Source of the DNA: Gordoniibacillus chartarius | Lineage (GTDB): Bacteria; Bacillota; Bacilli; Paenibacillales; NBRC-103111 | Direction: 5' to 3' | DNA length: 64,000 bases | Assembly: GCF_042432825.1 (NCBI RefSeq) | Contig: NZ_JBHLWN010000020.1 | Span: forward strand, 1 to 64,000 | Shown here: in pieces, positions 1 through 7,446 of the stretch | Position numbering within the stretch: the first letter of the stretch is position 1 | Layout: the number at the start of each line of letters is the position of its first letter | Notes under the pieces: generated by a model | Databases searched by the model: none | Seen by the model: only the letters and a program-made list of their open reading frames with translations | What the model was told of the DNA's origin: nothing | Translations under genes and position numbers: made by a program

Positions 1-57
1 GCTTGGGTTTAGAGACTTACGTTGGGTGTAAATGGAACGAATCTTGTTCAGCAAGCC

Positions 58-822
58 CTATTTATCTTTCTCGCCGGGGCAGCTGCCTTTGATGAGCGCG
101 TTGCGGTACTCCCTCAGAGCCATATCGATCCCCATTTTATCCGGCTTTTTCATGTAGCCTACCAGCCGGTCCCCCTTAAACAACGCCACATCCGCCACAA
201 CATACGTCTCGGCTTTCCCCCTCACGTATTCGATATCTATGACATCCATCGTGGGGGATAGGCCCGGCGTGGCCAAGTAGCTGGTGAAATCGCGAAGGGT
301 CATTTTCCGGGTGGGCAGCTGGCGGAGACTGGCTGTTTGAATCAAGTCCGCCATCGTCTTCGCAGGCACGTTGCCAAGCTCGATCTTCGTATTGAGCAAA
401 TCCGCCGCCTTCCCTCTTGTAACCGCCATATAGGTACCCGTCCGGCTCTCCGGGTCTCGCGAGAACCAGGACATATACGGAGCGATCCCTTCTTTGGCTA
501 TTTCCTCATTGAAAATAATAATCTGCATGTGCGACCAGTACAGACGGCGCGGCGAGATTTCGTTCAAATTGTGAATCGCATCCATAACCGTATTCCCCCG
601 TTCGGACAAGCTCCACGTCGGAAGCGCCGAGCCTCCGGCCGTCCCGCCCTGCTTGGCGGGCGGCTTAATCACTTGGGCCGTCACGTAAATGCCGCCGCGG
701 GGGTCCTTATCGATGCCGACACCCATAACGACAGCCAGATCGTTCAACTCCTTCTTATCCCAGCAGCCGCCAACCGCCAGCAGAGGGAGCAGCAGCAGCA
801 GCCTGATCACATACGTCCTCAC
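58..822 (-). CDS. Ger(x)C-family spore germination lipoprotein, C-terminally short
   Basis: Third gene of a germinant-receptor operon; the C subunit is a lipoprotein on the outer face of the spore inner membrane. The GTG start overlaps the gerA stop (GTGA at 819-822). The N-terminus is a lipoprotein signal ending in a lipobox-like VGGC, followed by WDKKELNDLAVVMGVGID, typical of the family. The product has only 254 residues, whereas Ger(x)C proteins usually have about 370-400. It stops right after CPGEKDK, a stretch that in relatives leads into the C-terminal domain. The 57 bases visible beyond the stop show no clear continuation in any frame. It is probably a truncated or decayed allele; a short functional variant is possible. 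Confidence 0.85.
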   Translation of the reverse strand: MRTYVIRLLLLLPLLAVGGCWDKKELNDLAVVMGVGIDKDPRGGIYVTAQVIKPPAKQGGTAGGSALPTWSLSERGNTVMDAIHNLNEISPRRLYWSHMQIIIFNEEIAKEGIAPYMSWFSRDPESRTGTYMAVTRGKAADLLNTKIELGNVPAKTMADLIQTASLRQLPTRKMTLRDFTSYLATPGLSPTMDVIDIEYVRGKAETYVVADVALFKGDRLVGYMKKPDKMGIDMALREYRNALIKGSCPGEKDK

Positions 823-2399
823 CCGCCCGACTCTCCTTCAGGGTCCAGATTAAGCCGCCGCCTGTTGTCGGGACTGGCCACTTCCTTCGGCCTCATCTTC
901 AGCTTCGTCCAGGGAAAGCGCAAGAACGTATCCTTCCACCCCTGCCTATGAAAAGGGACGATCGGCGACATATAAGGCACACCGAACGATCGCAGCGTCT
1001 GAAGATGGGTGAATACCAGAATGACCCCGAAGTAAAATCCGAACGCCCCCAGTACGGCGGAGCAGCCCAGCAGGAAAAAGCGAATCATTCTGGCGGAAAT
1101 GGCGATATTGTACGATGGCGTCGTGAACGAGGCAATCGCGGTCAAGGATACGGTGATGACTGTGCCCGGAGCGACCAGCCCCGCTTCGACCGCCGCCTGT
1201 CCGAGCACGAGGCCGCCTACGATCGATATCGCCGTACCGACAGTCTTCGGCAGGCGAATACCGGCTTCCCGGAGGATCTCGAAGGTCAGCTCCATCAGAG
1301 CGATCTCCAGCGCAGCGCCGAGCGGCACCCCTTCCCGCTGCCCGGTTAAGGCGATCAATAGCGGTGTCGGCAGCATCTCTTGATGAAACGTCAGCAAAGA
1401 GACATAGAAGCCCGGCAGGAAGAACGAGAGCAGGAACGTCGTCGTCCGCAGCAGCTTCAGCAGCGAGGATATATCGAAGCGTTGGTAATAGTCCTCATTG
1501 GAATAAATAAACAAGCCGATCGTCGCCGGCACGACGAGAGCCATCGGCGTTCCTTCCAGCATGATAGCGACACGCCCTTCCAGCAAGCAAGCCGCAATCC
1601 GGTCGGGACGCTCCGTGCTGAAGACGGTCGGGAACGGCGTATATGCCCGGTCCTCGATCAATTCTTCGATATATAGCGATTCGAGCACGCCATCGATGCG
1701 AATGGCGCCTAACCGCTCACGCACCTGCTCAACGATATCCGGCTTGGCTACACCCTCGATGTACAGCACCGCCAGCGGCGTGTTCGACACCGTTCCGATC
1801 GCCCTCTGCTCGACCTGCAGCCGCGGGCTGCGAATTCGCCGCCTGACCAGCCCGATATTGGTCTCTAACGCCTCGTTAAACGCTTCATGCGAGCCGCGAA
1901 CGACATTTTCCCGCTCCCCTTCCGAGACGGACCGCCGCTGGCCGCCGTTCGTTTCGCACGCAAGCCCCTCGCCCGCCCCGTTCATTAAGACGAGGGTATT
2001 CCCTTCCAGCATTGCCTGAACCGCCTCTTCGCGGGAAACGATGACCCGTACTCTAGCCGTTGAGAGCATGTTTCCGATATGTTCGAGCGGGACGGTGCCA
2101 AGCCCGGACTTCGCCCCCAGGAAGGAGATCAGCGGCTTGGCTACATGCGTATCGAGCGTCATTTTATCGACAAGGGAATTAATGAACAAGAGGGCAGCGA
2201 GCTTGCCCTCCTCCCCTTCGATACGGCGGACAACGACGTCGCTCGCAGGACCGAACACTTCCGTCACTTGGGCGATTGCGGTCTCGATCTCCGCAGCCAG
2301 GTCCTGACATCGCTCCGCCGATGGGGGCTGCGCCTCGGCAGTGATGCGGAACGCATGATTCGTCTTCGAGCGCAGCAGCTGTTTTATCATATCAATCAT
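819..2399 (-). CDS. GerA-family spore germination protein (GerAA/GerKA type)
   Basis: A subunit of a nutrient germinant receptor in the spore inner membrane; in this family it forms oligomeric membrane assemblies implicated in ion release. It has a soluble N-terminal half (about residues 1-270) with family-typical segments such as FINSLVDKMTL and LYIEGVAKPDIV. A C-terminal half follows with several membrane helices, including PATIGLFIYSNEDYYQRF and FLPGFYVSLLTFHQEMLP. I chose the ATG at 2399 because it overlaps the gerB stop as ATGA and gives MIDMIKQLL. A longer frame from 2462 would run inside gerB. The product is about 526 residues, a little longer than typical for the family. The order is B-A-C on the minus strand. 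Confidence 0.92.
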   Translation of the reverse strand: MIDMIKQLLRSKTNHAFRITAEAQPPSAERCQDLAAEIETAIAQVTEVFGPASDVVVRRIEGEEGKLAALLFINSLVDKMTLDTHVAKPLISFLGAKSGLGTVPLEHIGNMLSTARVRVIVSREEAVQAMLEGNTLVLMNGAGEGLACETNGGQRRSVSEGERENVVRGSHEAFNEALETNIGLVRRRIRSPRLQVEQRAIGTVSNTPLAVLYIEGVAKPDIVEQVRERLGAIRIDGVLESLYIEELIEDRAYTPFPTVFSTERPDRIAACLLEGRVAIMLEGTPMALVVPATIGLFIYSNEDYYQRFDISSLLKLLRTTTFLLSFFLPGFYVSLLTFHQEMLPTPLLIALTGQREGVPLGAALEIALMELTFEILREAGIRLPKTVGTAISIVGGLVLGQAAVEAGLVAPGTVITVSLTAIASFTTPSYNIAISARMIRFFLLGCSAVLGAFGFYFGVILVFTHLQTLRSFGVPYMSPIVPFHRQGWKDTFLRFPWTKLKMRPKEVASPDNRRRLNLDPEGESGG

Positions 2400-3505
2400 G
2401 TCGAACCTCCCGCCCCGCCCCGCATCCGGCCTCTCCAGACGGCTGCGATCATAAGCAAACAAGGTAACCCCATACCGATCAGAGTGGAGTAGAATGGATA
2501 TACGTCCATTAGAAAGTCATACAGTTCAACATAGCTGTCGTTATTGTAAAGGGCTACGATGATCAGCAGCACCCCGGTCGGCGTCGTCAGGCTGCGGTAG
2601 TCGTTCAAGCCGAACAGCTTGGCCGTTCCGCTGCAGGCGGCGTACAAGAACAGCGAAATTTTGGCGAAGGAGCCGAGACTCCACAGCAGGATTCCGATAA
2701 AATCCAGACGCTGCAGCTGCCCGACCTTGATATCCCGAAGAATCTGGAAGCTGGGAAAGCTAAGCCCTTGGCTGAGCTCTTCCCCGAATATGGCTATAGG
2801 CCCTGTTACCGGGCCCAAAAACATGATAATCAGAATGAGGATGGTCAGCACACTGTACCATTTGAGCCGTTTCCTTCCGGACTCGCTCACGTGCGGAAAC
2901 ACCATGCTCATGACGAAGAAGGTGCTGTACAGCGACAAAAGGCTTAATGTCCCCATCAGCACAGGCGGGATGCCGTGCTCCAGCATCGGCAGGAAATTGA
3001 GATAATCCTTATCCTTATGCGTCAGCACCGAGGCGAGCACGCCGATTGGAATCATACACATCAAGAACACTTGGTTCGTCCGCGCGACCGTCTCGATGCC
3101 GCCCCGAGCCGCATATACGGCAAGCAGCACGATCAAGGTCATGAAGACCAGGATCGGCGTGCGCGGTGTCACGGACGACGTAAAGAACTCGCCGAAGCCC
3201 CGTATGGAGATCGTTATATCATGGAAGAAATAGAAAATGGCGACGGCGGCGAACAGCTTGCCGAGCCATTTGCCCACGGCCAGCTCGGCATATTCGACGA
3301 CGGAGCACCCCGGGAATTTTTGTGCAAGCGCTGCGGTTACATAAGCGGTCAACGCCGCCGGCACCAACACCAGCAGGAGAGACAGCCACGAATCTCTGCC
3401 GGAATGGTTCAGAATGACAGGGATGAACAACAGATGTCCGGTTACGGTAATCGAGGAAATGGCAAGCATCATGGCCTGGGGAATGGAAATTTGAAATTTG
3501 TCCAT
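2396..3505 (-). CDS. GerB-family endospore germination permease
   Basis: B subunit of the germinant receptor, a member of the amino acid/polyamine permease superfamily, and in this family thought to bind the germinant. The 369 residues form about ten hydrophobic segments. The N-terminus (FQISIPQAMMLAISSITVTG) is characteristic. It is the first gene of the three-gene operon, with a good Shine-Dalgarno (TGAGGTG) before the ATG. A sporulation sigma-G type promoter would be expected upstream; I looked and could not identify one with correct spacing. Confidence 0.9.
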   Translation of the reverse strand: MDKFQISIPQAMMLAISSITVTGHLLFIPVILNHSGRDSWLSLLLVLVPAALTAYVTAALAQKFPGCSVVEYAELAVGKWLGKLFAAVAIFYFFHDITISIRGFGEFFTSSVTPRTPILVFMTLIVLLAVYAARGGIETVARTNQVFLMCMIPIGVLASVLTHKDKDYLNFLPMLEHGIPPVLMGTLSLLSLYSTFFVMSMVFPHVSESGRKRLKWYSVLTILILIIMFLGPVTGPIAIFGEELSQGLSFPSFQILRDIKVGQLQRLDFIGILLWSLGSFAKISLFLYAACSGTAKLFGLNDYRSLTTPTGVLLIIVALYNNDSYVELYDFLMDVYPFYSTLIGMGLPCLLMIAAVWRGRMRGGAGGST

Positions 3506-3712
3506 CGTTCACCTCAGTTTCCATTTACTCTTAGGTTGCGTAGGGGCATTGTGAATTATGCTTCCATCCGCCTAACGGTCCCCGCCCTATACCGCTCCGG
3601 ATGGCGCATCCGGTGACATACGATGTTCTGCATCGCTGACGCCCCAGCTACCCCAACCATGCTTCGCATCACGCATCGCTAACGCCGCGGCTTATACTCC
3701 TCCCTTAACAGA

Positions 3713-3752
3713 AAGGCAGCCGCTTTCGCAACATTGCGCATGCGGCTGCCTT
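3713..3752. terminator. GC-rich inverted repeat in the gerB-yceI intergenic region
   Basis: Perfect 11-bp stem (AAGGCAGCCGC / GCGGCTGCCTT) with an 18-nt loop, lying in the roughly 395-bp gap 3506-3901. There is no long T run, so terminator function is uncertain. The rest of the gap up to the yceI terminator holds nothing I recognise. Confidence 0.4.
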
Positions 3753-3840
3753 CTAATCAAAGTATCCTACCGATAACCCGGCGAATCTCACCCCCATACA
3801 GGACTTGGGCGAACGTCCGTCATGTAAGGCATGCAAGCCA

Positions 3841-3890
3841 AAAGAGGCTGTCGCGACAAGTAGTTGGATCTACCTGCCGGGACAGCCTCC
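3841..3890 (-). terminator. Intrinsic terminator of yceI
   Basis: Reading on the minus strand, GAGGCTGTC pairs with GACAGCCTC and is followed by TTTT, about 10 bases past the yceI stop codon. Confidence 0.7.
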
Positions 3891-3901
3891 GCATCGGTTT
3901 G

Positions 3902-4591
3902 TTATTGTTTTAAGATCAAGCTCAGCTGCAGCGTCACGTCATTCTGCGTATCCAGCACAACCGTATGCGGATTTTTCATGCCGAAGTCGGCGAACGTCAC
4001 CTTCGATTTTCCCTGCATCTTGATTTGGCCTTGTTCGAGCAGCGCTTCGCTCTCGAAGGTCACGTCCTTCGACATCCCCTTCACTTCCAGCTTGCCCTTC
4101 ATCGTGAACGGCACTTTGACGCCTTCCTGCCACTCCTTCGGCAGCTGCTCGAACGACGTCACCGTGAATTTGGCCTCCGGGAACTGATCGACTTGCATAT
4201 AATCTTTCCCTTTAATATGGTTGTCCCGCTGGGCGTTGCCCGAGTTCAGCTTCGATAGGTCGACAGCGGCTTCCGCTTTCATCTTCGCGGGATCGGCCGC
4301 ATTATATTCCCAGCTGCCCTTAACGGCATCAATCTTGAAGTTGACCGTTTCCTTCGACGTCGTTACGGAGAAGTACACTTCGGAGCCGGTCTGGATGTTC
4401 CAAGTTCCGTCCATCTTCGGCGCCGCAGCCGCATTGGATGCTCCCGCGGCCATCGCCGGCTGAGCAGCCGCATCGCTCGAAATGACCTGCTTCACTTCCA
4501 CATGGTTGCCTGCAAAATAGTCGAAAGCCCAATAGCCTCCGCCTACCAAAACGACAACAGCCGTTGCACCAGTAATTAATGCTTTCTTCAT
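3902..4591 (-). CDS. YceI-family secreted or membrane-anchored lipid-binding protein
   Basis: YceI proteins have a lipocalin-like beta barrel that binds isoprenoids or other amphiphiles. The 229 residues start with a hydrophobic signal or anchor (MKKALITGATAVVVLVGGGYW). A linker rich in Ala follows, then the YceI domain from about residue 60: DGTWNIQTGSEVYFSV, AAVDLSKLNSGNAQRDNHIKG, then FPEAKFTVTSF, GKLEVKGMSKDV and a TFADFGMKNP end. The gene has its own terminator downstream and a BlaI-type palindrome 34 bases upstream of its start, identical in both arms to the one before the nearby blaI-like gene. It is therefore probably repressed by that regulator. The physiological ligand cannot be told from sequence. 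Confidence 0.88.
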   Translation of the reverse strand: MKKALITGATAVVVLVGGGYWAFDYFAGNHVEVKQVISSDAAAQPAMAAGASNAAAAPKMDGTWNIQTGSEVYFSVTTSKETVNFKIDAVKGSWEYNAADPAKMKAEAAVDLSKLNSGNAQRDNHIKGKDYMQVDQFPEAKFTVTSFEQLPKEWQEGVKVPFTMKGKLEVKGMSKDVTFESEALLEQGQIKMQGKSKVTFADFGMKNPHTVVLDTQNDVTLQLSLILKQ

Positions 4592-4624
4592 TCTCCATCA
4601 TCCTACTTTCTAATATGATATATA

Positions 4625-4641
4625 CACTACATTGTGTAGTG
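4625..4641. promoter_or_regulatory. BlaI/MecI-type operator before yceI
   Basis: CACTACATTGTGTAGTG: two 7-bp arms CACTACA/TGTAGTG around TTG. The core TACA-N3-TGTA resembles the BlaI/MecI/CopY box. The same arms occur at 5938-5954. Confidence 0.75.
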
Positions 4642-4662
4642 TTGGCGCCGAAAAAAAGGGGG

Positions 4663-5511
4663 TTATCTGCTCAATAAATCAAACAGCACCGATAGCCCCA
4701 TGATGACCGCCGCCGAACGAATCATTAGCTCCCAAGGGAAATGAAAAGGCGGCTCCGCTTGCGGATCGATCATATGCTGGATTCGGAAATTGACCGACGT
4801 ATCGGCAAATGCGGAATACGCGAACGGCAGCGTCGCGCCTCCTTGCCGGACAAGCTTGATCAACGCGCTGCCCAGGCTGGACTCTTCGCCTTTCACTCGA
4901 ATCGCATACCGGTCGGCCAGCACTTCCTGAAACATATGATTGTACCGGTGGCACCAAGCGAGAATCGGAACGTACCACAGCACCTTGGACAGCCACAGCG
5001 TAACGAAGCTGCGAAGCGGGTGGCGCTTCAGCTGATGGAACCGCTCATGCAGAACGACCGCTTCCAGCTCCGCGTCGTCCAGCAGCCGCATCATGCCGGC
5101 AGACAGAACGATCCGGGGACGAAGGAAGCCCATCGTCAGGGCAATCAGCCCGGCATGAGTCGTCACGATCAGCTCGCCTTCGGCCAGCTTGAACTGCTTC
5201 AGCATCTGCTCCGTCAACGTCCGGTCCTGTGCGGACCGCATGCTCCGCCACGACCGCCGGGCCCAATACCCTTGTTTCGCCGCCAGCCATATGCCATATC
5301 CGAGCGTCGTAACGACGAGAGCATTCAGCACATACATCAGGTATATTAATCCTGTAGCCTGAAGCCAGGTCATGCAAATCTGGAACAGGTTAAAATTGGA
5401 GGACCACCCAAACATCATCTGTGCGGTATAGGACAGCATCTGCACGATAATGAAGCCGGACAATATCAAGGACGACCAAAATAGAGTACGAGAACGGCGC
5501 TCCCACATCAT
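4663..5511 (-). CDS. M56-family (BlaR1-like) membrane metalloprotease without sensor domain
   Basis: Likely the membrane protease that inactivates the neighbouring BlaI-type repressor when a signal is sensed. The 282 residues hold N-terminal membrane helices (about 12-30 and 45-72), the zinc motif HERFH in AVVLHERFHQLKRHPL, and the downstream glutamate region FQEVLADRYAIRVKGEE. A last hydrophobic segment ends the protein. BlaR1/MecR1 proteins have about 590 residues because of an extracellular penicillin-binding domain; that domain is absent here, so the stimulus is unknown and unlikely to be beta-lactam acylation. The start codon directly follows the blaI stop (TGA-ATG), so the two are co-transcribed and perhaps translationally coupled. 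Confidence 0.85.
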   Translation of the reverse strand: MMWERRSRTLFWSSLILSGFIIVQMLSYTAQMMFGWSSNFNLFQICMTWLQATGLIYLMYVLNALVVTTLGYGIWLAAKQGYWARRSWRSMRSAQDRTLTEQMLKQFKLAEGELIVTTHAGLIALTMGFLRPRIVLSAGMMRLLDDAELEAVVLHERFHQLKRHPLRSFVTLWLSKVLWYVPILAWCHRYNHMFQEVLADRYAIRVKGEESSLGSALIKLVRQGGATLPFAYSAFADTSVNFRIQHMIDPQAEPPFHFPWELMIRSAAVIMGLSVLFDLLSR

Positions 5512-5925
5512 TCATCGTTCCTTCTTCATCGCTTTAATTTTTTGCTCCAGCTGCTCGAGCAGCTCGGGATTCACATCTTCTATCGCATCGATCATATGGT
5601 TGACCACCAGCGGGCCGAAATCTTCGATCAGCTCGTGCGTGATTTCCTTGGATTGCTTCTCGAGAAAATGCTCTTTCGATTCCGTAGGGGAATACACCGA
5701 CGAACGGCCGGCCGAACGCCGCGACAAAATGCCTTTGTCCACAAGCCGATTCATAACGGTCATCACCGTATTGAAGTTAATCGGCTTCTCTTGGTCCAGC
5801 TTCTCCTGAACCGCCTTGATCGATTGCTCCGGCTTCTCCCAGAGAATATCAAGAATTCGCGCTTCCAGCGGCCCGAAAAAACGATTCAGCCCCCTCTCAT
5901 GAAACTTGAAGTTCGTAATTTTCAT
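5512..5925 (-). CDS. BlaI/MecI/CopY-family transcriptional repressor
   Basis: A 137-residue winged-helix repressor. The sequence FFGPLEARILDILWEKPEQSIKAVQEKL with NFNTVMTVMNRLVDKGILSRR is the classical BlaI DNA-binding domain. The C-terminal part (LIEDFGPLVVNHMI, LLEQLEQKIKAMKKER) is the dimerisation region that the partner protease would cleave. It is first in an operon with the M56 protease. A palindrome sits 12 bases upstream of its ATG, indicating autoregulation. Confidence 0.92.
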   Translation of the reverse strand: MKITNFKFHERGLNRFFGPLEARILDILWEKPEQSIKAVQEKLDQEKPINFNTVMTVMNRLVDKGILSRRSAGRSSVYSPTESKEHFLEKQSKEITHELIEDFGPLVVNHMIDAIEDVNPELLEQLEQKIKAMKKER

Positions 5926-5937
5926 CTGCGCTCACCC

Positions 5938-5954
5938 CACTACATATTGTAGTG
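5938..5954. promoter_or_regulatory. BlaI-type operator before blaI/M56
   Basis: CACTACATATTGTAGTG: 7-bp arms CACTACA/TGTAGTG around TAT, identical in both arms to the site before yceI. Confidence 0.8.
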
Positions 5955-6189
5955 CAAGAAGATATGTTCGTCAAACTTGCTACCATCATAACAGAGAAAG
6001 CTGAAGATAACCTGAAAATCGGTGAAAAATTATGGAAAAATCCGGAGCCCCTACCGGGGCCGGCCACCAGGCACTGATGTATCCGCATTAGCCCTTCTGT
6101 CTGGCCGGCTTAATGGCGTTTTCCAGCTTCTTGATCCGGCTGTTGTCGGCATGCTGCCGCGCGGACTTGCGCTCAGCCGGGGGCTTGTC

Positions 6190-6258
6190 AAACCGCCTCA
6201 GCCGGGGCCCAAGCGTGAGCTAAGCATCGAACAAATCGTAGAAGCCGCCGCTGCATTC
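6190..6258 (+). pseudogene. Possible remnant of a TetR-type N-terminus in a gene-poor gap
   Basis: The 5955-6362 gap holds no convincing gene. One frame reads KPPQPGPKRELSIEQIVEAAAAF, which resembles the first helix of TetR regulators (basic start, then L-S-x-E-Q-I-V-x-A-A), but no frame continues into the helix-turn-helix. It may be a decayed fragment or chance. Confidence 0.22.
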
Positions 6259-6362
6259 CAAACCTCCCGGAACGGGAGTCGCAGGCTGCGCAATGGGGAA
6301 AAAGCACTTGATCATGGATCAAATGCTTAGCGGCTATTCATAAGATGCTAATCGCCTAACCG

Positions 6363-7067
6363 TCAGTCTTCAAACAGCTCGGCGAGCACTTTATCCCGGT
6401 TCTCCAGAAATCGTCTCGTCACGATATAGTGCAGCGTATCCTCGTACCGGATTTCTTCGACCGGCTGATCGTCAAAGTTCAAGATTTGCGCATCCGGATA
6501 TCCGAGCAGAATCGGCGAATGCGTCGCGATAATAAATTGGGCCTCTCGCTCCAAGTCCTTGATCACCCGCAGTAAGGCAAGCTGCCTTGCCGGCGATAGA
6601 GCCGCCTCCGGCTCGTCCAGCAGGTAGATCGCCCGTTTCCCGAAACGGTGCTTGAACAGCGATAGGAACGCTTCGCCGTGCGACTGCTGATGCAGAGACC
6701 GGCCGCCGTAATACGGCAAGCTCTCAGGCATCGTATCCAAATGCGAAGCAAAGTGGTAAAACGTTTCCGCCCGCAAGAAAAATCCGTTCGTCACCTTAGG
6801 CATCCAGGACAGCCTGACATAATCGCCTAGTCCGGAGTGAGAGGCATCGACTTCATAGGTGTTGTTCCTGCCGCCGCCCGCCGTGTTAAAACCGCATTGA
6901 TAGGCAATCGCCTCGAGGACGGTCGATTTGCCCGAACCGTTTTCGCCAACGAAGAAGGTCACATTGGTCTTAAACTGAAGGGAAGTCAAGCTCCGGATCG
7001 CCGGAATGTTGAATGGATAGTCCGACGCTCCGGTCCGATTCACAATCTCGCAGCTGCGCAAGAACAC
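6363..7067 (-). CDS. AAA-type (RecF/OLD-like) ATPase
   Basis: Single-domain ATPase of 234 residues of the class often annotated as AAA family ATPase or ABC-like. Walker A is VGENGSGKSTVLEAIA (about 40-55), Walker B YLLDEPEAALSPARQ (about 148-162), and the H-loop FIIATHSPILL (about 179-189). An SLHQQSHGEAFLSLF segment sits in the position of the ABC signature. There is no transmembrane or DNA-binding domain and no partner nuclease beside it. Its role is unknown; solitary members of this family are common in Bacillales. Confidence 0.85.
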   Translation of the reverse strand: MFLRSCEIVNRTGASDYPFNIPAIRSLTSLQFKTNVTFFVGENGSGKSTVLEAIAYQCGFNTAGGGRNNTYEVDASHSGLGDYVRLSWMPKVTNGFFLRAETFYHFASHLDTMPESLPYYGGRSLHQQSHGEAFLSLFKHRFGKRAIYLLDEPEAALSPARQLALLRVIKDLEREAQFIIATHSPILLGYPDAQILNFDDQPVEEIRYEDTLHYIVTRRFLENRDKVLAELFED

Positions 7068-7087
7068 GGTATCACCTCATTATCATG

Positions 7088-7414
7088 CTACTCCACTGGA
7101 CCTTCTTTGATCGACTTCACTTCATACATATTCACTGTCGTGCTGATGACAAATTCCGGCTTCGGTTTGCCGTGGTTTTGCCGGTGGCCTTGAATGTGAG
7201 CGTCGCTCTTCTCCCAATTTTTCCAATCCTCTACGGATCTCCATCGGATCATCACAACGACTTCTTCTTCGTCTTCCTGCTTCTTTCGATTGACCATGAC
7301 TGTCTTGTCGATAAGTCCTTCCATTTCGTCCATCGGGCCGGGTTGGCTGAAGCGCTCGACGACCTGCTCCGCGTTACCTTTCTTCACGACAATCGTTCTG
7401 GTTTGAATGAACAT
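7088..7414 (-). CDS. HmoA/IsdG-like antibiotic-biosynthesis-monooxygenase-fold protein
   Basis: A 108-residue ferredoxin-like ABM-fold protein, probably a heme-degrading monooxygenase or a relative. Visible family features are the MFIQTRTIVVKKGNAEQVVERF start, the EGLIDKTVMV strand, and the block VVVMIRWRSVEDWKNWEKSDAHIQGHR with the tryptophan and histidine expected near the heme. By my hand alignment to HmoA, the catalytic asparagine near residue 6 is replaced by arginine, so heme cleavage is not assured. It is convergent with nothing and lies between the ATPase and the exporter genes, all on the minus strand. Confidence 0.8.
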   Translation of the reverse strand: MFIQTRTIVVKKGNAEQVVERFSQPGPMDEMEGLIDKTVMVNRKKQEDEEEVVVMIRWRSVEDWKNWEKSDAHIQGHRQNHGKPKPEFVISTTVNMYEVKSIKEGPVE

Positions 7415-7446
7415 AGCTCATAGCCTCCTCTAATTTGGTAAATCAG

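Noticed and set aside
819..3505. Sigma-G promoter before gerB
   Set aside because: CATAATT and GTATA-like elements exist upstream but their spacing (about 27 bases) is wrong.
4663..5925. Beta-lactam resistance system
   Set aside because: The M56 protein has no penicillin-binding domain and no beta-lactamase or PBP gene is adjacent; the shared operator points to yceI.
6022..6330. A 102-codon plus-strand frame as a real gene
   Set aside because: No family match beyond a short TetR-like stretch, no ribosome site, and no continuation of the fold; kept only as a possible remnant.
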